Notes: generated from the letters alone by a model not told the origin. A stretch of DNA of 64,000 nt from CBDEGU01 sp965238045 (GCA_965238045.1 CBDEGU010000012.1:620001-684000); one strand, 5' to 3'. Numbered from the stretch's first letter, positions 17,318-27,186 are shown. Made by a program: numbers and translations.

Positions 17318-18790
17318 CTAGCCCCAATACTCTTCACTTAATAGATAAAGTGTGGCAAACTGTTCTAGAAGAACAGGAGGCCCAGGATGGCTCGAACCTT
17401 AGGAGTGCTGCCACCCGGCAGTCGTATTACCGACTTTATCAGCTTGGGGGTGATCGCGCGATGGTTTCCGCGCCCGGCCGTCGATCGCGTCTTGCGCCAG
17501 AGCGGCAAGACTTCTCGCCGGCAGCGCGACCTGCCGGCGCACGTGGTCGTCTATTACGTGATCGCGCTGGCGCTGTATATGCAGTCGTCCTACCGCGAGG
17601 TGCTGCGTTGCTTGCTGGAAGGTTTGGACTGGCTCTCGGAAGTGGGGGCGCCGCCGAGATTGGTGGGGGATGCGGGGATCTCGCAGGCTCGCTCGCGGCT
17701 CGGCGCCGAACCGCTCGAGAAGCTGCACGACGAGCTGGTGCGGCCCTTGGCGACAAAGAAGACACGCGGGTCCTTTTATCGAAACTGGCGGCTGGTGTCG
17801 CTCGACGGCTCGACGCTCGATGTCGCCGATCAGGCCGCCAACCGGGAGGCGTTCGGGTATCCGGGCGCCTCCCGAGGGGGGAGCGCGTTTCCTCAGTTGC
17901 GTTTCGTCTCGTTGCTGGAAAACGGCACGCATGTGCTCTTTGGCAGCCGCATGGGTCCGTATGCAACGGGCGAGATCACGCTTACCAAGGAGGTGTTGCC
18001 GGCTCTGGAAAAGGACATGCTTTGCTTGGCCGGCCGCAACTTTCTCGGCTACCAGCTCTGGCGGCAAGCCAGCAAAACGGGGGCCCAGATGCTGTGGAGG
18101 GCCAAGAAACATTTGCGTTTGGAAGTGGCCGAGCGCTTCGCCGACGGCTCCTACCGCGGTGCGCTGTACGCCTCGGAAAGGGACCGGCGCCAAGGGCGCT
18201 CGCCGATCGAGGTGCGCGTCATCGAATATGTTCTGGAAGGCATCGAAGGGGCCGAGGAGTTCTATCGCCTGGTGACGACGATCCTGGATCCGCGGGAGGC
18301 GCCGGCCCAAGAACTGGCGGCGCTGTATGGCGAGCGCTGGAAAATCGAAAGCGCCCTGGACGAGCTTAAGACGCATTTGCGCGGGGCGCGCATCGTGCTG
18401 CGCAGCAAGACGCCGGAGCTGGTGCGGCAGGAGTTTTACGGGCTATTGATGGCGCATTTCGCCATTCGCGGGTTGATGCACGAAGCGGCCCTGCGCGTCG
18501 ACCGGGACCCCGACCGGCTCTCGTATCTGCATGCGGTGCGGGTGGTACGGCGCAAGATGACCCAAGCGGTCGCTATGCCCCCCTCGGGACAAAAGCGCGT
18601 TTCATGAGGCGGTATTGAGCGAGTTGCTTGACGAACGCGTGAAATCGAGCCGCGGCATGCGGCGGCCACGCGGGGTCAAGCGCAAGATGAGCAGCTACAA
18701 GATGCGGCCCCGCGGCCCACTGCCCCGAGGCCGCATCGGCTTCTCCAGATGCATTAGGATAATACACTAAGTGAAGAGTATTGGGGCTAG
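17318..18790 (+). mobile_element. IS4-family insertion sequence, complete
   Basis: The ends are perfect inverted repeats of at least 23 bp starting CTAGCCCCAATACTCTTCAC (17318 on; complement ending at 18790). CTAG is its own complement, so it may be a 4-bp target duplication rather than part of the repeat; no longer duplication is visible. One transposase is encoded; 183 bp after the gene, to 18790, is non-coding. Confidence 0.88.
17387..18607 (+). CDS. IS4-family transposase
   Basis: 406 residues. AGGAGG lies 7 bp before ATG 17387. An N-terminal IS4-type domain (about 15-110: RQRDLPAHVVVYYVIALAL) precedes the DDE domain: VSLDGSTLDVAD (first Asp), FGSRMGPYATGE, and ALYGERWKIESALDELK, the Y-x2-RW-x-IE signature with the catalytic glutamate. 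It is intact. Confidence 0.93.
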   Translation: MARTLGVLPPGSRITDFISLGVIARWFPRPAVDRVLRQSGKTSRRQRDLPAHVVVYYVIALALYMQSSYREVLRCLLEGLDWLSEVGAPPRLVGDAGISQARSRLGAEPLEKLHDELVRPLATKKTRGSFYRNWRLVSLDGSTLDVADQAANREAFGYPGASRGGSAFPQLRFVSLLENGTHVLFGSRMGPYATGEITLTKEVLPALEKDMLCLAGRNFLGYQLWRQASKTGAQMLWRAKKHLRLEVAERFADGSYRGALYASERDRRQGRSPIEVRVIEYVLEGIEGAEEFYRLVTTILDPREAPAQELAALYGERWKIESALDELKTHLRGARIVLRSKTPELVRQEFYGLLMAHFAIRGLMHEAALRVDRDPDRLSYLHAVRVVRRKMTQAVAMPPSGQKRVS

Positions 18791-18890
18791 AACCCCACCC
18801 GATTCGAGTACCAAGAGGGTCTGCCTTCAGGACCGCGTTCAGAATCCCGCGCAAGATCTCAAGCACTGGCCGATGGCAGTCCGCGGACGG

Positions 18891-21059
18891 TCAGCGGCCT
18901 GTTGAAGCGCGCGAGGCGGGCGGGGGCTTGGTGAGTTTGGCGAGCACGTTCGTTAGCCTTTCGATCTCGTGGTTCGGGTACCAGACGAGATTGGTGGCGA
19001 TCCACCGGTCGTCATACGACCAACGGGCGCCGACAGGCATGGTGTAGTAGTTCTCCTCGCCAGCGAAGGCGACCTGGTGTTCGCCGGCCGCGCGATCCAC
19101 GATCCGAAGCTCGACCCTGCGTTTGCCGGCAACCGGAATGGTCCAAGCCAGCCGGGCCCCATCGGGGCTCCAGCCGACGGACCGCGCCCCGCCCCACCAC
19201 ACGTGCCTGCCCACAGCCCCCCACTGCCGGGGACTGTCAGGCAGATTCGGCGGCGCCACACACGTGAGCTTCGAGGGGCCGGGATCTTCAGGAGCCATCA
19301 CCATCAGGCAATTCATGTCGGTAAACGCCAGCTCCCGGCCGTCGCGTGACCAGGTCACAACTGTCGCCAGGCGCGGGGTAGCCATCCGCCGGACATGCTT
19401 GTCCGCGAGCCGCATGAGCCACAACTCAAAAAGTGGGCAGGCCCCGGACGGAGGGTTTGAAAGTAAAGATAGTCGGCGTTGGGAGAAACTCCCACGCGCA
19501 AGACCCGCCCAGCCGCCTCATGGAAAATTTCCGCCTGCTCCGTTTCCAGGTCGTAGCGGTAAATGAACTTTTCCCTCGGTTTGGAGAAGAACCGCCAGCG
19601 ATAGTCCGGCACGTTTTGGGGCGACCGAGGAATTTGCCAATCGATGCCCGCTTGCTCGTCGGCGGTGGGGCTTGTAATGAGCCGCTCCCCGCCCGTCTCG
19701 ATATCACGCTCTACCACAACGGGGTCAGGGCTTGCCTGCGACACAATCCAGTCATAGTATTGAAGCCGTGCTCCTTCCGAGCTCCAGCTCGAGCAGCTCG
19801 AAAACTCCGGGAAATCAGATACAGGTTCCCCGAGCGGCATGCCGCTCGCCGGATCCATCTCTAGCAGGTGACACTGGGTGCGAGTCTTCTGCCGCCCCAC
19901 CAGCAAATCCCCCTGGGGGCTGAACGACTTTCTGAAGCCGCGGGACTCATAGCCAAGTTCCACAAGCCGCTGGGGCGGCTGGCTGGCAGCCTCTTGCCAC
20001 GGGTCCGCCGCCACCGCCCACAAGCTGTTGTCCCGATCTGTGCCGTGCCGCCGGTCGAAAAGCACGTAGGCGGCCGTCAGGCGTCCAAACCGGTTCCCGA
20101 TCCCAGCCGGGATGCCACGTGAGGGGGATCTGCTGCCCGCTGCCGTCGGTCGGCGTCACAAAAATATTGTAGTTGCCGTCGCGCCGTGAGCTGTAAGCGA
20201 CGAGGCTATCGTCGGGGGAAAGGCGCAATGATCGGATGGGATCGTTTCCCCGGGGCACGGTGATGAACGGTACAAACGCGCCGTCCGCGGCGGAAACAAA
20301 GCCCATCTGAAGACTTCTTGGGTTATTCGTTGAGACTCTTGTGCAGAGCAACCGCTCCCCATCGAGCGACCAATCGTAGGGCTTTGGGAGCGCTTGCAGA
20401 CTGCCCGCCTCCGCGATGAGAGCCGTTTCACCACTTACAACCGCAATGATTTCCATGCGGTGCGGGGGGTCGAGCCGTCCGGCATACGCGATGTGCCGGC
20501 CGTCTCGGGACCAGGCGAACAACTCGGTCCACTCACTCACCAGCAAGCGATCCTGGCCCGAGTGCAAGTCCCTGAGCCAGAGATGCGCTTGTCTCTCGTC
20601 GGTGTAGGCCAGCCAGCGCCCATCGGGCGAGACCGCCGCCCAGCCGAAGCGAAGGGCGGCGATGCCCACGTCAGAGGACCAACCCTCTTGTCCCTCGGGT
20701 TGATCCTCTACTAGCCGGTAGGCAGCGACCCCGGCCGCAATCACCGCGCCAAGCGCTACAGCCAGACCCATCGGCGGCAGGCGCCGCCAGCCTCGCAAGC
20801 CGTTCTTCAGCCCGCCGCTACCGACGCGGTTCTTGTGCTGTTCCCACCAGGCGTCAAGCTCATTCTTGTGGGCAAAGACCGCCGCGCGCTGTTTACCGGC
20901 ACGGCGAGACACAGGCAAGCCCTCCTGCGCCTCCCAGCGCTGGACGGTCCGCCCATCCCGTCGCAAATAGGCGGCGATCTCTTTCCAGGAGTCGAGCCGG
21001 TCACCGCTGGGCGCTTCCGGAGCGGGCCAGAGAACCTTCCTAAACCAGTCGAGGATCAC
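18891..21059 (-). pseudogene. HTH-TM-PD40 propeller protein with two compensating frameshifts
   Basis: The parts read in order: 21059 to about 20085, about 20085 to 19430 in another frame, then back to the first frame to 18891. Joined, they give about 720 residues: a helix-turn-helix (SWKEIAAYLRRDGRTVQRWE, about 24-75), one transmembrane helix (about 98-115) and a TolB/PD40-like propeller with SPDGRW-type repeats. The first break is one extra C (WTPDG/AYVLFDRR); the second is one base missing at a run of five A on the + strand (about 19428-19432). Both could be sequencing errors, so the gene may be intact in the organism. The intact paralogue at 49460-51559 has the same plan. Confidence 0.75.
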
Positions 21060-21400
21060 GATCCGCCGCCGAGCTGTTCCGAAGCAGCGCCTTCGCCCGG
21101 AGAGGCGGTCCGGGAACTGTTGGACCCACTAGTATTACTGCCTAGAGGCGCTGCATTTGCGGGAAATCGCCAATCGATCCGGCTCTGAGACAAGTCGGTC
21201 ATCCCGTGTCGTTAGTTGACGCTTGCACAGCGTCCGGTTTCAGGTTAACATCACCCATCTGATCAATAGCTCATAGGATCTCAATAGGCACTCTTGTCCA
21301 AATTAGCTTTTTTTTGAACGTGTCAGCCGGGAGGCGGAACCTCTGTTAGGTTGGGATTGGGTTCAGGCCTATGAACCGATCCGCCCTGGGAGGTCCCGCC
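21060..21400. other. Gene-free interval
   Basis: No supported gene. It includes the upstream region of the HTH-PD40 gene and the left flank of the transposase fragment, with a run of eight T near 21308-21317. No terminal repeat was recognised. Confidence 0.5.
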
Positions 21401-21778
21401 ATGAGTCAAGTATGCAGCATTTTCTCACAGCTTTTGAAGTTGTTTCCGCGTTCAGAGTTTGAACAAGCCGTCCGCCAGCATCGCGGAGAGCGCCACGCCC
21501 GCGGCTTTACTTGCTGGGGACAGTTCGTCGCCATGCTGTTTTGCCATCTCGGCCGCGCCCAGTCGTTGCGCGAGATTTGCGGCTCTCTGGCGGCCAGCGA
21601 AGGCAAGCTGCGGCATCTGGGCCTGTCCGCCGCTCCGGCGCGCTCGACGCTTGCCTACGCCAACCGGCAACCTCCTTGGCAGATCTACGAAACCGTCTTC
21701 GGGCAGCTGCTGGCAAAGTGTCGCGGCGTGGCGCCGGGCCACAAGTTTCGTTTCGGGGGCGAGGGACAGGCACCGTAA
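21401..21778 (+). pseudogene. IS4-family (DUF4372-type) transposase, 5' fragment
   Basis: From ATG 21401, preceded by GGGAGG, the frame encodes the DUF4372 N-terminal domain (SQVCSIFSQLLKLFPR, GFTCWGQFVAMLFCHLG, REICGSLAASEGKLRHLG). After about 120 residues the match ends at HKFRF and the DDE domain is missing. The break coincides with an AGGGACAGGCACC sequence. Confidence 0.8.
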
Positions 21779-21859
21779 CTCCGCAGAAGTATCTATGATT
21801 CAGCACTTTACATTTTCATCTAATGCAGAGAATGCAGGGAGAATGCAGGGACAGGCACC
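21762..21859 (+). repeat. Two direct copies of AGGGACAGGCACCnTAACT
   Basis: The 13-bp core AGGGACAGGCACC occurs at 21762-21774 and 21847-21859, both followed by nTAACT. The first copy lies exactly where the transposase fragment loses homology. This may be the end of a deleted element or a target repeat; its origin is not determined. Confidence 0.55.
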
Positions 21860-22864
21860 CTAACTCTCGCCGCACGAACCGCAGTGAGTCACAGAGCGCG
21901 AGTCATGGTTCATCAGGAGCACGAAAAGACCGACCGCCCCGAAGCGAAGGTTTTCCGTTCGGCCGCGGGCCGGGGGACCGGTTCCCCACACCCGTGTCAC
22001 GAGATCACAAATTAACTAAGCGGCCCCCTCACAACAACATCCACCGGCAAGCCCCCGCCAACCCCACCTACCTGCGGTAAGCTGGATACGAATACCCAGC
22101 GCCAGAATACACCATGCTAGAATACACCGCGCCAGCCAGCCGTCGATCGCCGCCCCCGGCGCCCGGCCAGCAAGCAACCAACCCAGCGCGGCCGGCAAAA
22201 CAAAAAATACCAAACCAACCCAATCTCGCCGCACCCTTCCTGCATCAGCATCGTGCCCAGCATCCTGCCCCCGCCACTGCCTCTCCCCCAGGAAACCCCA
22301 CTCAGCCAAATCCGCCAAGCCGGTGTACCAAACGAACCCAATTCCCGCACCCAGCGACAACGCAATCGCCCCCGCCACCACCTCTCACCCAAAAACCCCA
22401 ACCCAGCCCAAATCCCCGAAAATCAAAATACCAAACAGACCCAATTCCAAAAAACCAATCTAAATCAACATCTTACGGACACCTGCCCCGGACCGCATCG
22501 CGGATCTCCCCAGGACTGCGGCAATCGAAAAGCAACCGCGGCGCGGAGCTCGAAGAGACCTGCGGCTTTTCCTGGCCTGCCGAGCTATTAATCCCCCAAT
22601 CCCCCCGCGCCCGCCAAGCTCCGTAGGAGCGACACATCGAACAGCCTGGGGCGTGAGCCCCAGGACCACAGGCCGAAAACAGTCAGCCCCGGTAGGGGCG
22701 GCACACCCCCCTTCACCACAAATACCGCTCATCGGGCCGCGGAATCCACCGCTGGAATCCCCCGCTGGAATCCACAGCACCGAAACCCCAAATCCCCCGA
22801 CCCCCCTGTCACAACAATTCCACCCCGCCAAATCAACAACATACTCCAAAAACACCCCAAAACA
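21860..22864. other. Gene-free, A/C-rich region
   Basis: The + strand is strongly enriched in C and A (runs like CCCCAACCCA) from about 22080. Open frames on either strand are low-complexity proline or glycine strings without domains. It contains two REP-like hairpins at 22645-22664 and 22687-22700. It looks like non-coding DNA shaped by strand-biased mutation or decay. Confidence 0.55.
22645..22664 (+). repeat. REP-like hairpin with GTGA tetraloop
   Basis: CCTGGGGC-GTGA-GCCCCAGG forms an 8-bp perfect stem capped by a GNRA-type loop. A second hairpin, GCCCC-GGTA-GGGGC, follows at 22687-22700. Both resemble the REP elements scattered by RAYT-type enzymes. Confidence 0.6.
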
Positions 22865-22889
22865 CTTGACAGCCCGTGCTAGCCTATAC

Positions 22890-23204
22890 CCGTAACGACC
22901 GGAAAGGATAGATCACCGCGATCCCCCGACCGTTTCCTGGCCAGGACAGAAAGCTCGCCCCGCGGTTCACCACCTCCTCGAATCACAGAGGAGACAGTGA
23001 CCGCAAAGGCGGGTCTTCGGACGGCTCTCGAAAGTGGACATCCACCGCGAAGGGCTACGAGCGCGGTCGTGCACCATCGCCGCGCGAGATAATGGGCGGC
23101 AAGACCACGCGAGAGAACCCTTCGCCCGGAACCGCCTGCAACTTCCGGCTGGGGCGGCTCGCCGGGATCACATAGTCGGAACGAGAGGCGCCTCTCACTT
23201 TTTT
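22890..23204 (+). ncRNA. Putative structured non-coding RNA with intrinsic terminator
   Basis: A TTGACA box (22865-22870) lies upstream, though no good -10 box at ideal spacing is seen. The segment has balanced composition, unlike the A/C-biased DNA on both sides. It contains nested stems, for example GCGG(T)TCAC...GTGACCGC enclosing CTCCTC...GAGGAG, and a GTGGA-CA-TCCAC hairpin. GATCCC near the 5' end can pair with GGGATC near the 3' end. It finishes in a perfect terminator hairpin and six T. It lacks the hallmark motifs of RNase P RNA, tmRNA and SRP RNA, so its class is unknown. Confidence 0.5.
23183..23204 (+). terminator. Rho-independent terminator
   Basis: GAGAGGC-GCCTCTC is a perfect 7-bp inverted repeat (23183-23196) followed by AC and six T (23199-23204). 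No protein gene ends nearby on the + strand. Confidence 0.85.
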
Positions 23205-23522
23205 AGAATTTCTTGAATTTGAAAAAGAAGCACCACGAAGAACGAAGCCAGCAACCCCAGCCAGCCAGCAGCCTCAGCCACCCACCCAACCTATCCGCCA
23301 AACCATGCAGCGGAGCCCGGGGGCGAGACACCGTCGAGCCCCTCAACCCGCCCGTCGCCGTCCAAAATCCAAAAACCCGAAAATCCGGGCAAATCCGGAC
23401 AAAACGCCGCCCAAAAACCCTTCCCCGACCCAACCTCAGCCGCTTCCCTCACAAAAAAAGCTAAAAAGAATCCCCAAAAACCGGGCATTACCGGACACCG
23501 CCGCTCGATCCCCAGGCACCGG
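23205..23522. other. Gene-free, A/C-rich region
   Basis: The same C- and A-rich composition as 22080-22860 resumes directly after the terminator and continues to the stop of the oxidoreductase gene. No feature is supported. Confidence 0.5.
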
Positions 23523-24875
23523 CTAGCCCAGTTTCCAGGGCTTCCGATACTCGTAATGCAGATACCGGTTGGCCTCTTCGCTATTGGTAAAGCGCTCGCT
23601 CATGCGATCCCACACCAGGTGCTGGCTGGTCTTGTAGGCGATATTGGCCACGATGGCCGTTGTGGTCGAGCGGTGGGCGGTCTCGATGTCGCAGTTGGGC
23701 TTTTCGCGGCTCTTGATGCAATCCAGGAAATTGCGGATGTGGTAGCGCGTGTCGGCGCGTCCCTCGACTTTCTTCGCTTCCATTTGGGACGAGAACGATT
23801 CCCGGAACTGGCGTCTTCGCTCGCGTCCTTCGGGCAGCGGGTTGCCTCCGGCGGCCGGCATCGCGGCTTGCTTTTCGGGGATCACCTCGTACCCGTCTCC
23901 GTAGACATAGACCGTGGCCTTGGTGCCGCGCCATTCGGCCAGGAACCCCTTTGTGGCGCTGACCGGGGCGGCGTTGCAGCCAAAGTCCGAGAACGTCACC
24001 AGCGTCGCTCCGGGGAATTGCCACAGGACTTCCATCGTGTCGACGGTCTGGCGATTGTCTTGCACGGCGTATTTGCCTCCGATGGCGGTGACCGAAAGCG
24101 GCGCGTCTTGCCCAAGACCCCATTGAATCAGGTCGAGAAAATGCACCCCGTTGTCGGTAAGCTGGCCCCCGGAGTAATCGTAAAACCAGCGGAACTTGTA
24201 GGAGAAGCGATTGCGGTTGTAGGGCACCTCTGGGGCGGGGCCGAGATAGAGGTTCCAGTCAATCCCTTCGGGCGGATCGCTGTCGGGCGTATTGCCGATG
24301 CCGTGGGGATACTCGTTGCCTACGCGCGCGGCGCGCGCGACCGTGACGTGTCCGATGGCGCCGGACCGCACCAGATCGGCCGCTTCCTTGCAGTAGGGTG
24401 CCGAGCGGCGATGGATGCCCACTTGCACGACGCGCTTGGTTCGCCGGGCCGTTTCCACCATGCGGCGCCCTTCGTAAATGGTCAGCGAGGCCGGTTTCTC
24501 GACGTAGACATCCTTGCCGCTGTTCGCGGCCTGGATCATCATCAGCGCGTGCCAGTGATCGGGCGTACCGATGACGACGGCGTCGACGCCGGCCTTCTCG
24601 ATCAGGTCGCGGAAATCCTTGTATCTCGCCGGACTCGTGCCCGCGAGTTGCGCGGCGTTATCCATGTAGTCGCCGCGAATATCGCAGACGGCGACGATCT
24701 GCTGGTCGGCGTATTCTTTGGTGGCGCGCAGCAGCGAGGTGCCGCGATTGCCGACGCCGATGAAGCCCAGCCGGACGCGGTCGTTCGCTCCCAGAACGCG
24801 CTGGTAAGAGAGGGCGGTAAGGGCGGTGGCCTTGCCGAAGGCGCGCCGTGTGGATTTCGGTTTCGGTGCGTTCAT
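23523..24875 (-). CDS. Tat-exported Gfo/Idh/MocA-family oxidoreductase
   Basis: 450 residues from ATG 24875; the frame is open much further upstream but that part has no homology character. A twin-arginine signal (STRRAFGKATALTAL) precedes the Rossmann fold GFIGVGNRGT (NAD(P) binding), VVIGTPDHWH and DVYVEKPAS (the conserved EKP with catalytic lysine). The C-terminal sheet domain includes FYDYSGGQLTDNGVH. Such exported enzymes are common in Acidobacteriota, Bacteroidota and Planctomycetota and act on sugars or glycosides in the periplasm; the substrate is unknown. It is separated by 41 bp from the upstream aminotransferase-like gene, same strand. Confidence 0.92.
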   Translation of the reverse strand: MNAPKPKSTRRAFGKATALTALSYQRVLGANDRVRLGFIGVGNRGTSLLRATKEYADQQIVAVCDIRGDYMDNAAQLAGTSPARYKDFRDLIEKAGVDAVVIGTPDHWHALMMIQAANSGKDVYVEKPASLTIYEGRRMVETARRTKRVVQVGIHRRSAPYCKEAADLVRSGAIGHVTVARAARVGNEYPHGIGNTPDSDPPEGIDWNLYLGPAPEVPYNRNRFSYKFRWFYDYSGGQLTDNGVHFLDLIQWGLGQDAPLSVTAIGGKYAVQDNRQTVDTMEVLWQFPGATLVTFSDFGCNAAPVSATKGFLAEWRGTKATVYVYGDGYEVIPEKQAAMPAAGGNPLPEGRERRRQFRESFSSQMEAKKVEGRADTRYHIRNFLDCIKSREKPNCDIETAHRSTTTAIVANIAYKTSQHLVWDRMSERFTNSEEANRYLHYEYRKPWKLG

Positions 24876-24916
24876 GGTGGGGATTGTAGCAAGGGGGGCG
24901 CCGCGGCGGGTCGCCC

Positions 24917-26227
24917 CTAGCGGGCTTGGCGGAGCGTTTCGAGGAGGCGGGTGATTTCGCCGCGGGTGTTGTAATGTGCCAGACCGATGCGAACCATTCC
25001 GCCACTCGCTTCGACTCCCAGGCGCTCGGTGACGTTGATGGCGTAGTAGTTGCCGTCCCAGGTAAAGATGCCTTGTTCGCCGAGATATTCCGCCAGGCGG
25101 CGAGGCGAGAGGCCGTCCAAGCGAATCGAGACGGTCGGCGTGCGGCGGCCGAATTGTTGCGGGTCGCGGATGCCGTAGAACGTCAGGCCTGGGATCGCGA
25201 GCAGGCCGGAGATCAGTTCTTCCGACAACCCTCGTTCGTATCGCTGGATGGCCCGCATGGCCTCGACGAGCATCTCTCGGCGCACTGCGGGCTCGGCGGA
25301 GCAAGAGTCCGCGTGGCGATGGCGGCGGCCCAGTTCCGCAAGGTAATCGACGGCGGCGATTACACCGGCGAGACCTTCGTGATTCTGGGTGCCGGTTTCC
25401 CAGCAACCGGGAATCTCGCCGGGCGCGGGACGGATTTTGTAGGGACGCAAGCGCTCGAGATGCTCGGCCTTTCCGTAGAGCACGCCGACGTGCGGGCCGA
25501 AGAACTTGTAGGCCGAGCAAGCAAGAAAATCGCAGCCAATCGCCTGGACGTCCAGCGGGCCATGGGGCGCGTAGTGTACGGCGTCGACGAAGCACATGGC
25601 ACCGGTCGCGTGCGCCGCTTTGGCGATCGCCTGAACATCGTTGATCGAGCCGGTGGCGTTGGAAGCGTAGCCAACGGCAACGAGCTTGGTTCGATCCGAG
25701 AGCAGGCTGTAGAGGTGTTCGAGATCGAGCGTGCAATCTTCGGGATGGAAGTCGGCGACGCGAATGACGGCTCCTCGTTCCTCGAGCGCGCGCCAGGGTG
25801 CGACGTCGGCGTCGTGGTCTAGCTGCGTGACAACGATCTCGTCGCCGGGCTCGATCTCGCGGCCGATCGAACGGCTGAGCGCGAAGGTGAGGCTGGTCAT
25901 GTTCGCGCCAAAGACGACTTCGCGCGCTTCGCAGCCGAGCAGATCGGCGATCGCCGCATGAGCTTCCGCGAGCATTTCCTCGGTACGGCGGGCGGTCAGA
26001 AACCCTCCGTGGGTATTGGCGTTCGAGCGGATGAGATAGTCCGAGATAGCGTCGATCACGCGCCGGGGAACTTGCGTACCGCCGGGGCCGTCGAAGAATA
26101 CCGCCGGCTTGCCCGCCACTTCGAGGGCCAGCGCCGGGAACTGCGAACGTACCCAGGTGAGATCCCATACCGCCGGACGGTTTTCCTTGTCTTTGGATAG
26201 GGCGATTTCTTTCACGTCATTGAACAT
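24917..26227 (-). CDS. Class V aminotransferase / cysteine desulfurase-like PLP enzyme
   Basis: 436 residues. The start at 26227 has GGAG 8 bp upstream; ATG 26239 lies before that site and is unlikely. FFDGPGGTQVP opens the fold, VVFGANMTSLTF and CFVDAVHYAPH (PLP-binding Asp, VDAVH) follow, and CSAYKFFGPHVG holds the PLP-linked lysine. The overall pattern fits the SufS-like TIGR01976 group of cysteine desulfurase-related proteins. It lacks any suf/isc neighbours, so a role in iron-sulfur assembly is not supported by context. Confidence 0.9.
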   Translation of the reverse strand: MFNDVKEIALSKDKENRPAVWDLTWVRSQFPALALEVAGKPAVFFDGPGGTQVPRRVIDAISDYLIRSNANTHGGFLTARRTEEMLAEAHAAIADLLGCEAREVVFGANMTSLTFALSRSIGREIEPGDEIVVTQLDHDADVAPWRALEERGAVIRVADFHPEDCTLDLEHLYSLLSDRTKLVAVGYASNATGSINDVQAIAKAAHATGAMCFVDAVHYAPHGPLDVQAIGCDFLACSAYKFFGPHVGVLYGKAEHLERLRPYKIRPAPGEIPGCWETGTQNHEGLAGVIAAVDYLAELGRRHRHADSCSAEPAVRREMLVEAMRAIQRYERGLSEELISGLLAIPGLTFYGIRDPQQFGRRTPTVSIRLDGLSPRRLAEYLGEQGIFTWDGNYYAINVTERLGVEASGGMVRIGLAHYNTRGEITRLLETLRQAR

Positions 26228-26279
26228 ACCATGCTCCAAGCGGCTGGTTGAACAAGGAGCCGGCCCTTCGAGATCGTTC

Positions 26280-26318
26280 TTGATTTTCCCTCTTTCTTCG
26301 CCTAGAATATAAGGCGAA
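26280..26318 (+). promoter_or_regulatory. lexA promoter with overlapping dyad (candidate SOS operator)
   Basis: TTGATT (26280-26285), 17 bp, TAGAAT (26303-26308) form a plausible sigma-70 promoter. Overlapping the -10 box is a perfect dyad with 7-bp arms, TTCGCCT...AGGCGAA (26297-26318). LexA commonly represses its own gene, so this is the best operator candidate; its sequence is not the E. coli or Bacillus SOS box. Confidence 0.6.
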
Positions 26319-26328
26319 GGAGAAAGCC

Positions 26329-26958
26329 ATGGCGCTGACTCGCAGACAGAAGGAAATTCTTGATTTCATCGCGGGCTTCATCAGCCGCAAGGGATACAGT
26401 CCGAGTTTTGAAGAGATCGCCGAAGGGATGGGGCTGGCCTCGATCGCGACGGTGCACAAGCACCTGACGGCGCTCGACAGCAAGGGATATCTGAAGCGCA
26501 GTTTTAATCAAAGCCGGGCGCTGGACCTGGCTCCGAGATACTATCGCGAACTACGCCAGCAGCAGAGGATGGCGGCGGCCGCGCCCGAGCTGCCGCTGCT
26601 GGGCACGATCGCGGCGGGCCGTCCCGTGGAGACCTACTCGCAGCCCGACACGCTGTCGTTCGCGGATTTCACCGGCAGCAAAGAGGTGTTCGCTTTGGAG
26701 GTTCGCGGCGAGTCTATGATTGACGATCACATCATGGAAGGCGATTACGTATTGATCGAAAAGACGCACCAGGCTCGTGACGGCGAACTGGTCGTCGCTC
26801 TGGTTGAGGGCAGCGAGACAACTCTGAAGCGATATTACAAGGAGTCCGAGACCATGGCGCGGCTCCAGCCGGCCAACGCCGCCATGGAGCCCATCTTCGT
26901 GCCGCTGGCCGATTTGCAAATCCAGGGACGGGTGCTGGCCGTGCACCGGCGATACTAG
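26329..26958 (+). CDS. lexA: LexA repressor
   Basis: 209 residues; GGAG lies 9 bp before ATG 26329. The N-terminal winged helix (1-65) starts LTRRQKEILDFI and includes YSPSFEEIAEGMGL, typical LexA. The C-terminal S24 peptidase domain has the Ala96-Gly97 self-cleavage site (TIAAGRP), Ser129 (GESM) and Lys167 (TTLKRYY). RecA-stimulated cleavage would release the SOS regulon. All key residues are present. Confidence 0.97.
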   Translation: MALTRRQKEILDFIAGFISRKGYSPSFEEIAEGMGLASIATVHKHLTALDSKGYLKRSFNQSRALDLAPRYYRELRQQQRMAAAAPELPLLGTIAAGRPVETYSQPDTLSFADFTGSKEVFALEVRGESMIDDHIMEGDYVLIEKTHQARDGELVVALVEGSETTLKRYYKESETMARLQPANAAMEPIFVPLADLQIQGRVLAVHRRY

Positions 26959-26964
26959 CAGAGT

Positions 26965-26983
26965 CCGGCCCGCGAGAGGCCGG
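26965..26983 (+). terminator. Hairpin after lexA
   Basis: CCGGCC-CGCGAGA-GGCCGG begins 7 bp after the lexA stop. There is no T tract, so it may act only as a weak terminator or mRNA end-protecting stem. Confidence 0.4.
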
Positions 26984-27186
26984 GGAGCAGTGAGGACCCT
27001 GCCGGCGCGACATGGCCGGAGGTGACATGGGTCGAATCCTGTTGCACCTCGATCCGTCTCCGAGCGAAGGGATCCGTGTCCGGATTCTTCACTACCTAGC
27101 CTGGAGGGGAACGTTCTACTTTGCGTTGACAGTTCCGCTTGTCTGGTTGCCTGACTTCGGCCGGTATGCTGCAATCGAGGTGGCGG

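Noticed and set aside
22890..23204. RNase P RNA, tmRNA or SRP RNA identity for the structured RNA
   Set aside because: The conserved GAGGAAAGTC and ACAGAA...GGCTTA blocks of RNase P RNA, the tRNA-like ends of tmRNA and the SRP GGAAGCAGCC core are all missing.
23556..24920. 454-codon open frame on the + strand
   Set aside because: It is antisense to the Gfo/Idh gene; openness follows from GC-biased third positions and no motif is present.
24876..26168. Very long open frame (881 codons) joining the oxidoreductase to upstream sequence on the minus strand
   Set aside because: Upstream of ATG 24875 it runs out of frame through the intact aminotransferase gene, is arginine-rich and has no domain; the Tat signal at 24875 marks the real start.
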